From Paenibacillus methanolicus (GTDB lineage Bacteria > Bacillota > Bacilli > Paenibacillales > Paenibacillaceae): a DNA stretch of 64,000 bases. The notes under the pieces are model-generated. The model was not told the origin of the DNA. It did no database searches and worked only from the letters and a program-made list of their open reading frames with translations. Shown one piece after another: positions 34,605-43,808 of the stretch (position 1 is the first letter of the stretch; every line of letters begins with the position of its first letter). Position numbers and translations under genes: made by a program. Location: assembly GCF_008124765.1 (NCBI RefSeq), contig NZ_VNHS01000010.1, forward strand, positions 186,001-250,000, in the 5' to 3' direction.

Positions 34605-35537
34605 ATGAAGAAGAAAGCCGCAGTTATTCTTAGCGCATCCATCCTTATATCCGCTAACGGCATGGTGACTGAAACCTTTGCCGCGACGGCGGATCCGGCG
34701 GTTACGACCATGGCCGCGACAAGCACGACGACGACCAGTCCGACAACGACGACGGAACCGGCGACCAGCACAACGTCGGGTACGACGACAACTAGCACCA
34801 CGGCGCCAACGACCGGCACGACTACGCCGACGACCGGCACGACTACGACGACTACGGGTACAACAGCGCCAACGACTGGTACGACCACGACAACTACTGG
34901 GACGACGACGGCACCAACCTCGACGACCAGCACGACAACAACAACGACAACAACTTCCACGCTGCTCAAAGTCGGCTCGACCGGCGATGCGGTCATGAAA
35001 CTTCAGACCGATCTGAAACAGCTGGGTTACTTTACCTATCCGACGATCACCAATTATTACGGCACGGTGACGCGCGACGCCGTCATGGCTTTCCAGCTCG
35101 ACTATGGTCTTGCGGCGGACGGCATGGCGGGCACGATGACGCAGACGGCGATCGCGCGCGCGGTGCTCAAGCAATCGCTGCTGGCGGACAGCAAATCGTA
35201 CATCGGCGTACCGTATCTATGGGGCGGCACGACGACGGCCGGCTTCGACTGCTCGGGCTTCGTCTACTTCATGTTCAATAAGTTCGGCGTGACGATGCCG
35301 CGTTACACGTCCGCGAGCCTCTATACGCAAGGCACGTCCGTATCCAAAACGATGCTGCGCCCAGGCGACCTCGTCTTCTTCAGCATCGCCGGCAACGGCA
35401 AGGTCGACCACGTCGGCTTCTACTTGGGCAACGGCGAATTCATCTCGGCGCTGAGCTCCAAAGGCATCTATATTCAAAAAATGGAGAACAACTCGTACTG
35501 GACGCCGCGCTACCTGGGCGCGCGCCGCGTGTACTAA
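34605..35537 (+). CDS. Secreted NlpC/P60 peptidoglycan hydrolase with threonine-rich linker
   Basis: 310 residues. The signal peptide ends at about residue 26 (TFA-ATA). Residues 30-120 are almost only Thr, with Gly, Ala, Pro and Ser, in TGTTTP-like units. A PG_binding_1 domain follows (about 121-188: LKVGSTGDAVMKLQTDLKQL), then NlpC/P60 (about 192-310) with catalytic C216 in GFDCSGFV and H269 in KVDHVGFYLG. It cleaves cell-wall stem peptides. The linker is a low-complexity spacer, perhaps glycosylated or wall-spanning. Few clear promoter elements are visible; the ribosome site is GGGGG. Confidence 0.93.
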   Translation: MKKKAAVILSASILISANGMVTETFAATADPAVTTMAATSTTTTSPTTTTEPATSTTSGTTTTSTTAPTTGTTTPTTGTTTTTTGTTAPTTGTTTTTTGTTTAPTSTTSTTTTTTTTSTLLKVGSTGDAVMKLQTDLKQLGYFTYPTITNYYGTVTRDAVMAFQLDYGLAADGMAGTMTQTAIARAVLKQSLLADSKSYIGVPYLWGGTTTAGFDCSGFVYFMFNKFGVTMPRYTSASLYTQGTSVSKTMLRPGDLVFFSIAGNGKVDHVGFYLGNGEFISALSSKGIYIQKMENNSYWTPRYLGARRVY

Positions 35538-35576
35538 TATTCGACTACGGACTTCGCCGGCAATCCCGCGGCATCG

Positions 35577-35614
35577 CTCCGCACTGGCGTATGGACGCCG
35601 GTGCGGAGTTTTTT
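35577..35614 (+). terminator. Intrinsic terminator of the NlpC/P60 gene
   Basis: CTCCGCAC-TGGCGT pairs with ACGCCG-GTGCGGAG, followed by TTTTTT. The 225 bases from here to SpoVR show no other gene. Confidence 0.9.
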
Positions 35615-35839
35615 CGCGTAAGGTGGAGCTCGCCTATCGTACATATAGCTTGGACTAGTCGCGTTGGTCATATGCATGGCTTCCTTCGCGAAGTCCGCCC
35701 ATTCGCCTCCGCTTCCGCGTCAACCGATACCTGACATGGTCCATGTCCCGCCGCAATCGACATATCGGCCCCCCTCCCCCCATAAGATGAAGGAAGAGGA
35801 AAATCCGGGCTTTACGCCTGCCGAAGGGGGAACCGCATC

Positions 35840-37282
35840 GTGCATCAGGACGAAATCAAGGCGCTCGAGCGAGCCATTGACGAGATAACGGAAGTTGCCA
35901 AAGGGTTCAATCTGGACTTCTATCCCATGCGCTACGAAATATGCCCCTCAGAGATTATCTACACGTTCGGCGCTTACGGCATGCCGACCCGCTTTAGTCA
36001 TTGGTCGTTCGGAAAAACTTTCAATAAAATGAAAATGCAATACGACTTTGGCCTAAGCAAAATATACGAGCTCGTCATCAACTCCAATCCCTGCTACGCC
36101 TTCCTCTTGGACGGCAACTCGCTCATCCAGAACAAACTGATCGTCGCGCACGTGCTCGCCCACTGCGATTTCTTCAAGAACAACGCCCGCTTCAGCGCCA
36201 CCAACCGCAACATGGTCGAGAGCATGTCCGCCACGGCCGAGCGGGTCAGCCACTACGAGATGCAATACGGCACCGAGCGGGTGGAAACGTTCATCGACGC
36301 CGTGCTGGCGATCCAGGAGCATGTCGATCCGACGCTTCGCCTGCCCTACCAATTAGACAAAACCCGCTACATCGAGCTGCTGACCAAGGAACAAGGACGC
36401 TCGTCCAGCCAGCCGGCCACGTATGGCTACGAGGATCTGTGGGATCTCGACAGGCAGAGGAATGAAGATGAGGCGAGCAAATCCGCCAACGAGCCGAAGC
36501 GCTTCCCGCCGAAACCGGAGAAGGATCTCGTCTGGTTCATTGAGGAATACTCGTCCGTGCTGGAAGACTGGCAGCGCGACATCATGTCGATGCTGCGCGA
36601 CGAGATGCTCTACTTCTGGCCTCAGATCGAGACCAAAATCATGAACGAAGGCTGGGCTTCCTACTGGCATCAGCGCATCCTCCGCGAGCTCGACCTGACG
36701 AGCGCGGAGACGATCGAATTCTCCGCGCTGAACGCCTCCGTCGTACAGCCGTCTCGGCATAGCCTGAACCCGTATTACCTCGGTCTGAAGATCTTCGAGG
36801 ACATCGAGAAGCGCTGGGATAACCCGACGCAGGAGGAGCGCGACCGGTTTGGCCGCCAACCGGGCAAGGGACGGGAGAAAATTTTCGAGGTGCGCGAGCT
36901 GGACGGGGACATCTCCTTCCTGCGCAATTATCTAACCAAGAAGCTGGTCGACGACCTGGATCTCTACATATTCGAGAAGAAAGGCGCCGAGTGGAAGATT
37001 ACCGACAAGAGCTGGGAGCACATCCGGGACCAACTCGTCACCTCCAAGGTGAACGGCGGCTTCCCGAACCTCGTCGTCACCGACGGCGACCACAACCGCG
37101 TGGGCGAAATGTACTTGACCCACCAGTACGAGGGCGTCGAGCTCGATCTCAAATACGTGGAGCGTACCCTCCCGTACGTCGTCCAGTTGTGGGGCAAATC
37201 GGTCCATCTGGAGACGGTCGTCGAGGATAAGAAGATCGTGTTCAGCTGCGACGGGAAGAAGACGAGCCGAAAGTTTATTTAG
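35840..37282 (+). CDS. spoVR: SpoVR-family protein
   Basis: 480 residues, full length for the family, which acts in spore-cortex formation by an unknown mechanism. SpoVR marks are [49 protein letters not shown] and [12 protein letters not shown]. The start is GTG at 35840 after AAGGGGG. In many bacteria spoVR sits with prkA and yhbH. Here PrkA is 3 kb away on the other strand and YhbH is absent from the window. Confidence 0.95.
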   Translation: MHQDEIKALERAIDEITEVAKGFNLDFYPMRYEICPSEIIYTFGAYGMPTRFSHWSFGKTFNKMKMQYDFGLSKIYELVINSNPCYAFLLDGNSLIQNKLIVAHVLAHCDFFKNNARFSATNRNMVESMSATAERVSHYEMQYGTERVETFIDAVLAIQEHVDPTLRLPYQLDKTRYIELLTKEQGRSSSQPATYGYEDLWDLDRQRNEDEASKSANEPKRFPPKPEKDLVWFIEEYSSVLEDWQRDIMSMLRDEMLYFWPQIETKIMNEGWASYWHQRILRELDLTSAETIEFSALNASVVQPSRHSLNPYYLGLKIFEDIEKRWDNPTQEERDRFGRQPGKGREKIFEVRELDGDISFLRNYLTKKLVDDLDLYIFEKKGAEWKITDKSWEHIRDQLVTSKVNGGFPNLVVTDGDHNRVGEMYLTHQYEGVELDLKYVERTLPYVVQLWGKSVHLETVVEDKKIVFSCDGKKTSRKFI

Positions 37283-37295
37283 TAGCGAAAATGCG

Positions 37296-37331
37296 AAAGC
37301 CCGCTGGCCGTGATGGCTGGCGGGCTTGTTT
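37296..37331 (+). terminator. Intrinsic terminator of spoVR
   Basis: AAAGCCCGC pairs with GCGGGCTT, with inner TGGCC/GGCTG, then GTTT. Confidence 0.75.
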
Positions 37332-37381
37332 GAATACATGACAACGCAAAACGCCCGCCCCGCTCCCTCTTCGGGAACAGG

Positions 37382-37816
37382 TCAGGCGTTCTCTCCGTCT
37401 TGGCCCATCCGGGCCGACAAATCCGCGATCGTCGTGCGCGCCAGCTCCTGCTCCATGGCGGTCTGCGCCTCCTTGAACGAACGCTCTAACGCGCCTTGAA
37501 TGTTGCGGCCGACCTGGCAAGCCGGATTCGGATTATCGTGAATCGCGAACAGGTCATCCCGATTCTCCTGCTGCACCGCGGCATAGACGTCCAGCAGCGT
37601 GATCGCCGAAGCATTGCGGGTGAGCGAAGCGCCCGCCACGCCGGGACTCGTCGCGATCAGACCGGCACGGTTCAGCTGCCCTATGATGCGTCGGATGACG
37701 ACGGGATTCGTATTGACGCTGCCGGCGATCATCTCGGAACTCATGCGCTGGTCCGAAGCGTATTCGAGAAGCGTCAGAATATGCACGGCGACGGCGAATC
37801 GGCTGTTGATCGACAT
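37382..37816 (-). CDS. Rrf2-family transcriptional regulator
   Basis: 144 residues. The winged helix is at MSINSRFAVAVHILTLLEYA and SSEMIAGSVNTNPVVIRRII, with GLIATSPGVAGASL in the wing. There is one Cys (C100, NPNPACQVG), not the three of IscR, so it is closer to YwnA/YwgB-type regulators. GAGGAGGAGG precedes ATG 37816, and a strong promoter lies just upstream. No adjacent target is apparent. Confidence 0.88.
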   Translation of the reverse strand: MSINSRFAVAVHILTLLEYASDQRMSSEMIAGSVNTNPVVIRRIIGQLNRAGLIATSPGVAGASLTRNASAITLLDVYAAVQQENRDDLFAIHDNPNPACQVGRNIQGALERSFKEAQTAMEQELARTTIADLSARMGQDGENA

Positions 37817-37864
37817 GCTTCTGCTTCCTCCTCCTCGGCCCCAGCCGCAAAATGATGTGCCATC

Positions 37865-37894
37865 ATTATAGTTACCCGGCCCTTGGCAAGTCAA
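37865..37894 (-). promoter_or_regulatory. Promoter of the Rrf2 gene
   Basis: On the minus strand TTGACT (37889-37894) and TATAAT (37865-37870) are separated by 18 bases, about 50 bases ahead of the start codon. Confidence 0.75.
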
Positions 37895-37945
37895 TAGGCG
37901 CGCTAAGCGGACAATGCGGATACCGCTGCCGAAACCAACGTCAAA

Positions 37946-37972
37946 GGACCGATTCAATAATAGAATCGGTCC
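37946..37972 (-). terminator. Hairpin downstream of the globin-coupled chemoreceptor
   Basis: GGACCGATTC pairs with GAATCGGTCC around a 7-base loop, followed on the minus strand by TTT. The 170 bases from here to the receptor stop show no other gene. Confidence 0.6.
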
Positions 37973-38165
37973 CTCTTCTCGCCCGCCGTGAAGCCTGGCA
38001 CCCGTTAGACTGCTTCGGCATTCATCCGTGTTTTCCCCTTATAGTCTCTCTCTTGTGGCCTGTCAAGTTAGCCGCGCGGTTGCGAACGCGTGCGGGATCT
38101 ATTGCCGCCTCTACGGCAGCATGCCCGGTCTATCGCTGTCCGCAGATGGCTTTCGATATGGCCGA

Positions 38166-39170
38166 TTACCGTTTGTTCAGCGCCTTCAAATCCTCCGTGA
38201 CCTGCTCGATCATCGCCACGAATGACGCCAACTCCTCCGAGCGCGCCGCCTGTTCGCGGGCCTGCACCGAAGTTTGCTCGGAATCTTTGCGCACGAGCAC
38301 GACCTTCTTCTCGATGTCGCGCAGACGCGTTGTGATCGCCTCCATCGCCTGCTGGGAGGAAGCCGCCGCCTTGCGGATCTCGCCGGCGACGATGTCGAAG
38401 CCGCGTCCATGCTCGCCCGCCCGCGCCGCTTCGATCGCCGCATTCAAACCGAGCAGATGGGTTTGCTCCGCAACCCCTTTGATAAGCAGTCCAACCTCGC
38501 CGATGCTCTCGACATCCTTCATCAGCTGACCGAGCGTCTGCCCCGCCTGCTCTTGGGATTCCGCCGTCGACACGGCCGAATCGGCGATAACCCGCGCGTT
38601 GTCGTCCAGCTCGACGATCATCCCCGCGAGATCCTGCACCGCTTTCGTAATCAGTCTCAGCGACTCCGCCCGCTCGTCGGCCATCTTCTGAACCCGTTCT
38701 TGCTCCGTGCGCTGGTAGGCTTCAAGCACGAGCTGCGAATCGAAGCTGAACACCTTCGTCAGCGAATGATAGATGCGCTGCCAATTATCCGGCACCGTGC
38801 GCTGCAGCACCTGAATGGCAATATCCATGTAGATGGCGTAAGCCCCGAGATACCAGTCCGTCGTCAACCCGATCTTGGAGTGAACGAGCCCGATTCTAAC
38901 CCTGTTCTCGATAAAGGCTTCATCGATCTTGCCTTCGGTAATGGACATCCAATAGATACGCATCGTCTCTTTCAACCGATCGATCGTGCTGAATCTCTTG
39001 ATGATCGCATTCAGCTCCGACTCCCGGCCGATCCGGTCGTAGAAGCGATCGACGACCTCCTTCACCACCTTGGCGAATAACTCCTTCTGGCTGCCTAGCA
39101 GCTGTATATCTTCCTCGGTAATTCCCGTAAAATCAAGCTGGCGTCTCCGCTCCGCCGTTACGTTGATCAT
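38166..39170 (-). CDS. Globin-coupled chemotaxis receptor (HemAT-like)
   Basis: 334 residues without membrane segments. The N-terminal globin-coupled sensor (about 1-165) contains H97 in RIGLVHSKIGLTTDWYLGAY, the expected proximal haem ligand. A receptor signalling domain follows, with tip TNHLLGL-like THLLGLNAAIEAARAGEHG and IVAGEIRKAAASS. HemAT proteins sense oxygen and direct aerotaxis through CheA. ATG 39170 follows AAGGGGGA. The domain is shorter than in B. subtilis HemAT (432 residues), mostly in the coiled coil. Confidence 0.92.
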   Translation of the reverse strand: MINVTAERRRQLDFTGITEEDIQLLGSQKELFAKVVKEVVDRFYDRIGRESELNAIIKRFSTIDRLKETMRIYWMSITEGKIDEAFIENRVRIGLVHSKIGLTTDWYLGAYAIYMDIAIQVLQRTVPDNWQRIYHSLTKVFSFDSQLVLEAYQRTEQERVQKMADERAESLRLITKAVQDLAGMIVELDDNARVIADSAVSTAESQEQAGQTLGQLMKDVESIGEVGLLIKGVAEQTHLLGLNAAIEAARAGEHGRGFDIVAGEIRKAAASSQQAMEAITTRLRDIEKKVVLVRKDSEQTSVQAREQAARSEELASFVAMIEQVTEDLKALNKR

Positions 39171-39223
39171 GATGCAGATGTCCCCCTTATGAATCGATCC
39201 CCATGTCACTTCCTTCCTTATTA

Positions 39224-39251
39224 TCATCGACCAAAGGGTTGTAAATATTTA
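39224..39251 (-). promoter_or_regulatory. Possible sigma-D type promoter of the chemoreceptor
   Basis: On the minus strand TAAA (39248-39251) and GTCGATGA (39224-39231) are spaced 16; the sigma-D consensus is TAAA-N15-GCCGATAT. A 6 of 8 match and an off-by-one spacer make this weak. Confidence 0.3.
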
Positions 39252-39284
39252 CACCTGTGAAAATTTCTCGCCTGCAGATCCCGA

Positions 39285-40046
39285 TTATCGTTTCACCGCG
39301 ACGACCCGCAGCCTCTCATAATCCGCCGTCCACCGGGCGCCATCCCATAATGCGGTCGCTTTCAACCCGCGCTCCGTCTCCGCGACGACCGCCTCCCGAA
39401 CGTCTTCCTCAAGTCCGGACAAGATGCCGTTCGCGAAAGTCGCCAGCCATACTCGCATCCCCTGTTCCCCGTCCGACAGCGGCGTCGGACGATCCACGCG
39501 TACCGCCATTCGCACCTCTAGGCCGGCCCTCTCCAGCAGTGCCGCGTACTCGCCCACCGTCGGAAAATACCACGGCCACGCCGGCGCGCCCGGCGCCAAG
39601 GCCGCCGGCCACGCCGCGCCGAGCGCTTCCCGTATGAGACGGATATTGCCCGCCGCGCCGAACTCCGCGACGAGCCGACCGCCCGGCCGCAGCGAAGCGC
39701 TCATGCTGCCCGCAGCCCCTTCCGCGTCGGTCATCCAGTGCAGCGCCGCGTTGCTGAAGATCGCGTCGGCCGCATCTTCGCTGATATAGGACTGACCGTC
39801 CGCCACGCGCCAGTCCAGCTGCGTATACTTGGCCCGTGCCTGCGCGATCATGTCCGCCGAACCGTCGATGCCGGTCACGACCGCGCCTCTGCGCGCCAGC
39901 TCCGCCGCCAAGTCTCCCGTCCCGCAGCCCCAATCCAGCACTCGCTCTCCTGCCTTCAACTCTAGCCATTCCACCAGTTCCTCGCCGTAACGGGATACGA
40001 ACGCCATCGATTTGTCGTAACCTTGCGCATGCCAACGCTGCGTCAT
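39285..40046 (-). CDS. Class I SAM-dependent methyltransferase
   Basis: 253 residues. The SAM-binding loop is ERVLDWGCGTGDLAAELARRG, followed by VTGIDGSADMIAQAR and DAIFSNAALHWM. The HWM motif resembles trans-aconitate methyltransferase (Tam) and related small-molecule enzymes, but the substrate is not certain. ATG 40046 is preceded by GGAGGCGG; the ATG at 40061 would place the ribosome site inside the gene. Confidence 0.85.
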   Translation of the reverse strand: MTQRWHAQGYDKSMAFVSRYGEELVEWLELKAGERVLDWGCGTGDLAAELARRGAVVTGIDGSADMIAQARAKYTQLDWRVADGQSYISEDAADAIFSNAALHWMTDAEGAAGSMSASLRPGGRLVAEFGAAGNIRLIREALGAAWPAALAPGAPAWPWYFPTVGEYAALLERAGLEVRMAVRVDRPTPLSDGEQGMRVWLATFANGILSGLEEDVREAVVAETERGLKATALWDGARWTADYERLRVVAVKR

Positions 40047-40201
40047 GCCAACCGCCTCCATCCAATGTTTGGTAAGCCAGTTATATCACGCCGAGGAACA
40101 TATGTTGAAATATATAAAGATGATATTATTTATAGTTATTAACTATAACTATGCAACAATACAGCCGCAGCTCTCCCAGCGTCGCCCAGGCAGGCAAACG
40201 C

Positions 40202-40243
40202 GCCTAAGCCGGCGTGCGCATTGCTGCGCACGCCGGCTTAGGC
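40202..40243. repeat. Perfect inverted repeat, 19-bp arms, downstream of prkA
   Basis: GCCTAAGCCGGCGTGCGCA, TTGC loop, then the exact complement. There is no T-run on either strand. It lies 26 bases past the prkA stop and may end or protect its mRNA. The rest of the gap to 40047 is AT-rich and shows no gene. Confidence 0.7.
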
Positions 40244-40268
40244 GGGAGTCCAAATCTTCGGCTTACGA

Positions 40269-42164
40269 TTAACGGTTCAACAGACTGCCGACGTAGCGGA
40301 GGAGTTCATTGGCGCTGACCGGCGTATACCCATGCTCCTCGACGAGACGGTTGATGACCTCGTTGATGCGCTTGAGCTGCTTCTCGTCCGGCGTTTTCGT
40401 CGACGTCGTGATTTTGACGATGTCCTTCAGATCATTGAACAGCTTCTTCTCGATCGCTTCGCGCAGCCGGTCGTGGCTTGCGTAGTCGAATTTCTTGCCT
40501 TTGCGCGAGTACGAGGAGATGCGGATCAGAATTTCCTCGCGGAACGCCTTCTTCGCGTTCTCGGAGACGCCGATCTGCTCCTCGATCGAGCGCATGAGAC
40601 GCTCATCCGGATCCATCTCTTCGCCCGTGAGCGGATCGCGGATTTTGGACCAGTTGCAATAAGCCTCGATGTTATCGAGATAGTTTTCGAACAACGTCCG
40701 GGCCGACTCCTCGAAGGAGTAGACGAACGCCTTCTGCACTTCTTTCTTCGCCAGCGTGTCGTACTCTTTGCGTGCGACCGAAATGAAGTTTAAGTATCTT
40801 TCGCGCTCTTCTTTCGTAATGGACGGATGCTGGTCCAGACCGTCCTTGAGCGCCCGCAGCACGTCAAGCGCGCTGATGAACTCCAAGTTCTGCTTGATGA
40901 GCGCGCTCGAGATCCGGTTGATGACGTAGCGCGGGTCGATCCCGCTCATGCCTTCCTCCAGATACTCGTTCTGCATCTCCTTCAAGTCCGCTTCCTTGTA
41001 GCCTTCCACCTCTTCGCCGTCGTACATGCGCATTTTCTTGATCAGGTCCATGCCCTGCTTCTTGGTCTCCTTCAGGCGAGTCAAGATCGAGAAAATGGCG
41101 GCCGAGCGCAGCGCGTGCGGCGCGATATGGATATGCTTCATATCGCTCTGGCTGATCAGCTTGGCGTAAATTTTCTCTTCCTCCGACACCTTCAGGTTGT
41201 ACGGCACCGGCATGACGATCATCCGCGACTGGAGCGCTTCGTTCTTCTTGTTGGCGATGAACGCTTTGTACTCCGTCTCGTTCGTGTGCGCGATGATGAG
41301 CTCATCGGCGCTGATTAACGCGAACCGGCCGGCCTTGAAATTCCCTTCTTGCGTCAGCGAGAGCAGGTTCCACAGGAACTTCTCGTCGCACTTGAGCATC
41401 TCTTGGAACTCCATCAGACCGCGATTGGCCTTGTTCAGCTCGCCGTCGAACCGATACGCGCGCGGATCGGATTCCGAACCGAACTCCGTAATCGTCGAGA
41501 AGTCGATGCTGCCCGTCAAGTCGGCAATATCCTGCGATTTGGGGTCCGACGGGCTGAAAGTGCCGATACCGACGCGGTTCTCTTCCGAGACGAACACGCG
41601 CTCGACAAGAACGTTCTCGATATCGCTTTCGAACTCGGTCCGGAGCCTCATTTGGCAGGAAGGGCACAGATTGCCTTCAATGCGGACGCCCAGCTCTTTC
41701 TCCGCCTCCGCCCGAAGTTCGTTCGGGATGAGATGCAGCGGATCCTCGTGCATCGGGCATCCTTTGATCGCGTAGACCGCCCCGCGCTCCGTGCGGGAGA
41801 ATTGTTCCAAGCCCCGCTTGAGCATCGTGACCAGCGTCGATTTGCCGCCGCTGACCGGTCCCATGAGCAGCAAAATCCGTTTGCGTACGTCGAGCCTGCG
41901 GGCGGCGGAGTGGAAATATTCCTCTACCAGCTTCTCGAGCGCGCGGTCCAAGCCGAAAATCTCCTGCTCGAAAAATTTGTACGACTTGCGGCCGTTTTCT
42001 TCTTCAACCCCGTAGGACTTGATCATTTCGTAGACACGAGCGTGCGCAGTCATGGCAGGCGTAGGGTCTTCCTTCAACAGCTCCAGGTACTCCTTGAACG
42101 ATCCAGTCCACGCGAGCTTATCGCTCTCCGCCTTGTAGGCGGATATCCGTTTTAAAATATCCAT
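40269..42164 (-). CDS. prkA: PrkA serine protein kinase / AAA-type protein
   Basis: 631 residues, full length. It has an N-terminal AAA-like domain with the P-loop LLMGPVSGGKST (about 100-110), the family-specific CPSCQMRLRTEFESDIENV and a C-terminal PrkA kinase-like domain. PrkA is a sporulation-linked AAA protein whose activity has been described as kinase and as protease in different species. ATG 42164 follows GGGAGG. A long stretch upstream without a gene may carry its promoter. Confidence 0.96.
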   Translation of the reverse strand: MDILKRISAYKAESDKLAWTGSFKEYLELLKEDPTPAMTAHARVYEMIKSYGVEEENGRKSYKFFEQEIFGLDRALEKLVEEYFHSAARRLDVRKRILLLMGPVSGGKSTLVTMLKRGLEQFSRTERGAVYAIKGCPMHEDPLHLIPNELRAEAEKELGVRIEGNLCPSCQMRLRTEFESDIENVLVERVFVSEENRVGIGTFSPSDPKSQDIADLTGSIDFSTITEFGSESDPRAYRFDGELNKANRGLMEFQEMLKCDEKFLWNLLSLTQEGNFKAGRFALISADELIIAHTNETEYKAFIANKKNEALQSRMIVMPVPYNLKVSEEEKIYAKLISQSDMKHIHIAPHALRSAAIFSILTRLKETKKQGMDLIKKMRMYDGEEVEGYKEADLKEMQNEYLEEGMSGIDPRYVINRISSALIKQNLEFISALDVLRALKDGLDQHPSITKEERERYLNFISVARKEYDTLAKKEVQKAFVYSFEESARTLFENYLDNIEAYCNWSKIRDPLTGEEMDPDERLMRSIEEQIGVSENAKKAFREEILIRISSYSRKGKKFDYASHDRLREAIEKKLFNDLKDIVKITTSTKTPDEKQLKRINEVINRLVEEHGYTPVSANELLRYVGSLLNR

Positions 42165-42620
42165 GCCTTACCTCCCTCTCGTCCCTTCCGATGCGGTCCC
42201 AAGTCAGGCTACTACCGAAGGCCGTTATGCGTTTGGAATCTTGGCTGCCAGGCTTCAATTCAGCGATTGGTTGAAGTGTTATAATCCTATGCGCTAAACC
42301 GAGGGAAGTTGCCCTATATTTTAATTGCCGATCTAGCAAAATCCGACCTTTTTCACACAAGCTTAACCTCCCTCAAACTCTGAATCCCGTTCAATGTAAG
42401 CGCTTATCGCAAAATACGGCCGCCAACACCTGACATGCCTCGAAAGCTATTCCCGCAGCGAGTACGCGCACCTCGCATCGCCTCCTGCCCGGCACGCATA
42501 TACTCGTCTTCGACTTGTCCGCTTATCGAACCGAAGCCGCGCATTCGACAACCTCCCCGGCGGTGAAGCGCTTGCTCAACTTATGATATAATGGTCGCCA
42601 AGAGAGGAGCGCATGACCCC
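42165..42620. other. Intergenic region between divergent prkA and DUF2161
   Basis: 456 bases. An extended -10 TGATATAAT at 42584-42592 is a likely promoter for DUF2161, and its position rules out an ATG start at 42591. TGTAAGCGCTTATC at 42395-42408 matches a cre-like palindrome at 12 of 14 positions, but its role is unclear. I see no RNA gene or convincing sigma-E promoter for prkA. Confidence 0.5.
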
Positions 42621-43364
42621 ATGGCCGTTCAGCATGAAACGGAGCTGTACCCTCCGGTCAAACGTTATTTCGAATCACAAGGCTACGACGTGAAGAGCGA
42701 GGTGATGCACTGCGACCTCGTGGCCATCCATCCGGCGAGCGGCGAGACCGTCATCGTCGAGATGAAAAAAACGTTCAATCTCGCCCTGCTGCTGCAGGGT
42801 ATCGAGCGCCTGCGCCTCACCGATCGCGTCATTCTGGCGGTCGAACGCAATCGCAAGAAGAGCGGCGCGCACAATCAGCGGTTCGGCGATCTCGCCGAGC
42901 TGTGCCGGATGCTCGGAATCGGCCTTATGACGATCACCTTCTTCAAAACGAAAGCGCCCGTCATCGAGATGCTCTGCGAACCCGGCGATACGCCGATCCG
43001 CGGTCGTCGCAGACGGCGCGAAAGCCGGCTGTTGACCGAATTCCGCGAACGCAGCGGCGACTATAATACAGGCGGCAGCACGAAGCGCAAGCTCGTGACC
43101 GCCTACCGGGAGAAAGCGCTGCGCATCGCATGGGCGCTGCAGTTGCACGGGGATCTACAACCGCGCAGGGCAGCCGAGTTAACGGAAGTCGTCCGCGCGC
43201 GCGAGATTTTGCATAAAGATTATTACGGATGGTTCGAACGCGTCGAACGCGGGGTATATCGGTTAAAGGAGAGCGGTGCGCAAGCGGTCGCCGAGCATGC
43301 CGACATACTCGACGCCTGGCTCCGCACCAAGCAAACGCTGCCAAAGGAGACGTTGGAGACATGA
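42621..43364 (+). CDS. DUF2161 putative PD-(D/E)XK phosphodiesterase
   Basis: 247 residues. The N-terminal half has the DUF2161 pattern, with SEVMHCDLVAIH and ETVIVEMKKTFNLALLLQG giving the nuclease-fold D...E-x-K. The C-terminal half, rich in Arg (RGRRRRRESRLLTEFRERSG), ends in a winged-helix-like segment (ELTEVVRAREILHKDYYGWF) that may bind nucleic acid. The start is ATG 42621, 11 bases after AGAGAGGAG. The stop overlaps the Rieske gene start by four bases, so the two are translationally coupled. The function is not established. Confidence 0.8.
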   Translation: MAVQHETELYPPVKRYFESQGYDVKSEVMHCDLVAIHPASGETVIVEMKKTFNLALLLQGIERLRLTDRVILAVERNRKKSGAHNQRFGDLAELCRMLGIGLMTITFFKTKAPVIEMLCEPGDTPIRGRRRRRESRLLTEFRERSGDYNTGGSTKRKLVTAYREKALRIAWALQLHGDLQPRRAAELTEVVRAREILHKDYYGWFERVERGVYRLKESGAQAVAEHADILDAWLRTKQTLPKETLET

Positions 43365-43684
43365 ACGACCACGATGAGCACGCCTATCGCATTATTGCGA
43401 GCGTAGACGAAATCACCTCATTCCCGGCTACCATTACGATCGATCGCGACCCTTTCTTTCTCGTTCAAACCGGCGAGGACGCCGAAGGCTACCGGCTCGT
43501 CTCCGCCATATGCCCGCATGCCGGCGGGCTGGTGCGGCAGCACGAGAACGAGCTGATCTGCCCGCTTCACTTCTGGGCGTTCGATCCGCTGACCGGCGAA
43601 TCGACCAACGTGCCCGGCGAGCGGCTGGAATGCCAGCCCGTCGAAGTGCGGGACGGACATTATACGATTCGAACGAACGCCTAA
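43361..43684 (+). CDS. Rieske [2Fe-2S] ferredoxin-like protein
   Basis: 107 residues, a minimal Rieske fold. The cluster ligands are in AICPHAGGL (C51, H53) and LICPLHFWAFD (C67, H70). It resembles NirD-like or oxygenase-type ferredoxins rather than the bc1 Rieske subunit, and has no membrane segment. The ATG sits in the ATGA overlap with DUF2161. No oxygenase or reductase gene is adjacent, so the electron partner is unknown. Confidence 0.88.
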   Translation: MNDHDEHAYRIIASVDEITSFPATITIDRDPFFLVQTGEDAEGYRLVSAICPHAGGLVRQHENELICPLHFWAFDPLTGESTNVPGERLECQPVEVRDGHYTIRTNA

Positions 43685-43808
43685 CGAACGAAACCGATAC
43701 CTCCGCCTCCCTTGAGGGCAGACGGATTCGAAGCTTGGCCCGCAAGGCCAATGTCCGCGAATTCGCGCTTCCTCTCGGGCGCGCGGAGGTTTTTAGTTGG
43801 CACGAGCA

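Noticed and set aside
33497-34996. 499-residue minus-strand frame
   Set aside because: Only the last 265 residues are the hydrolase; the rest is valine-rich antisense of the Thr-rich linker plus noise.
37973-38165. Possible riboswitch near GAAGCCTGGCACCC
   Set aside because: No conserved core of a GEMM, cobalamin or other riboswitch could be built, and it lies past a gene end rather than ahead of one.
42395-42408. cre-like TGTAAGCGCTTATC
   Set aside because: Two of 14 consensus positions fail and it lies far from any sugar gene, so I mention it only as weak.
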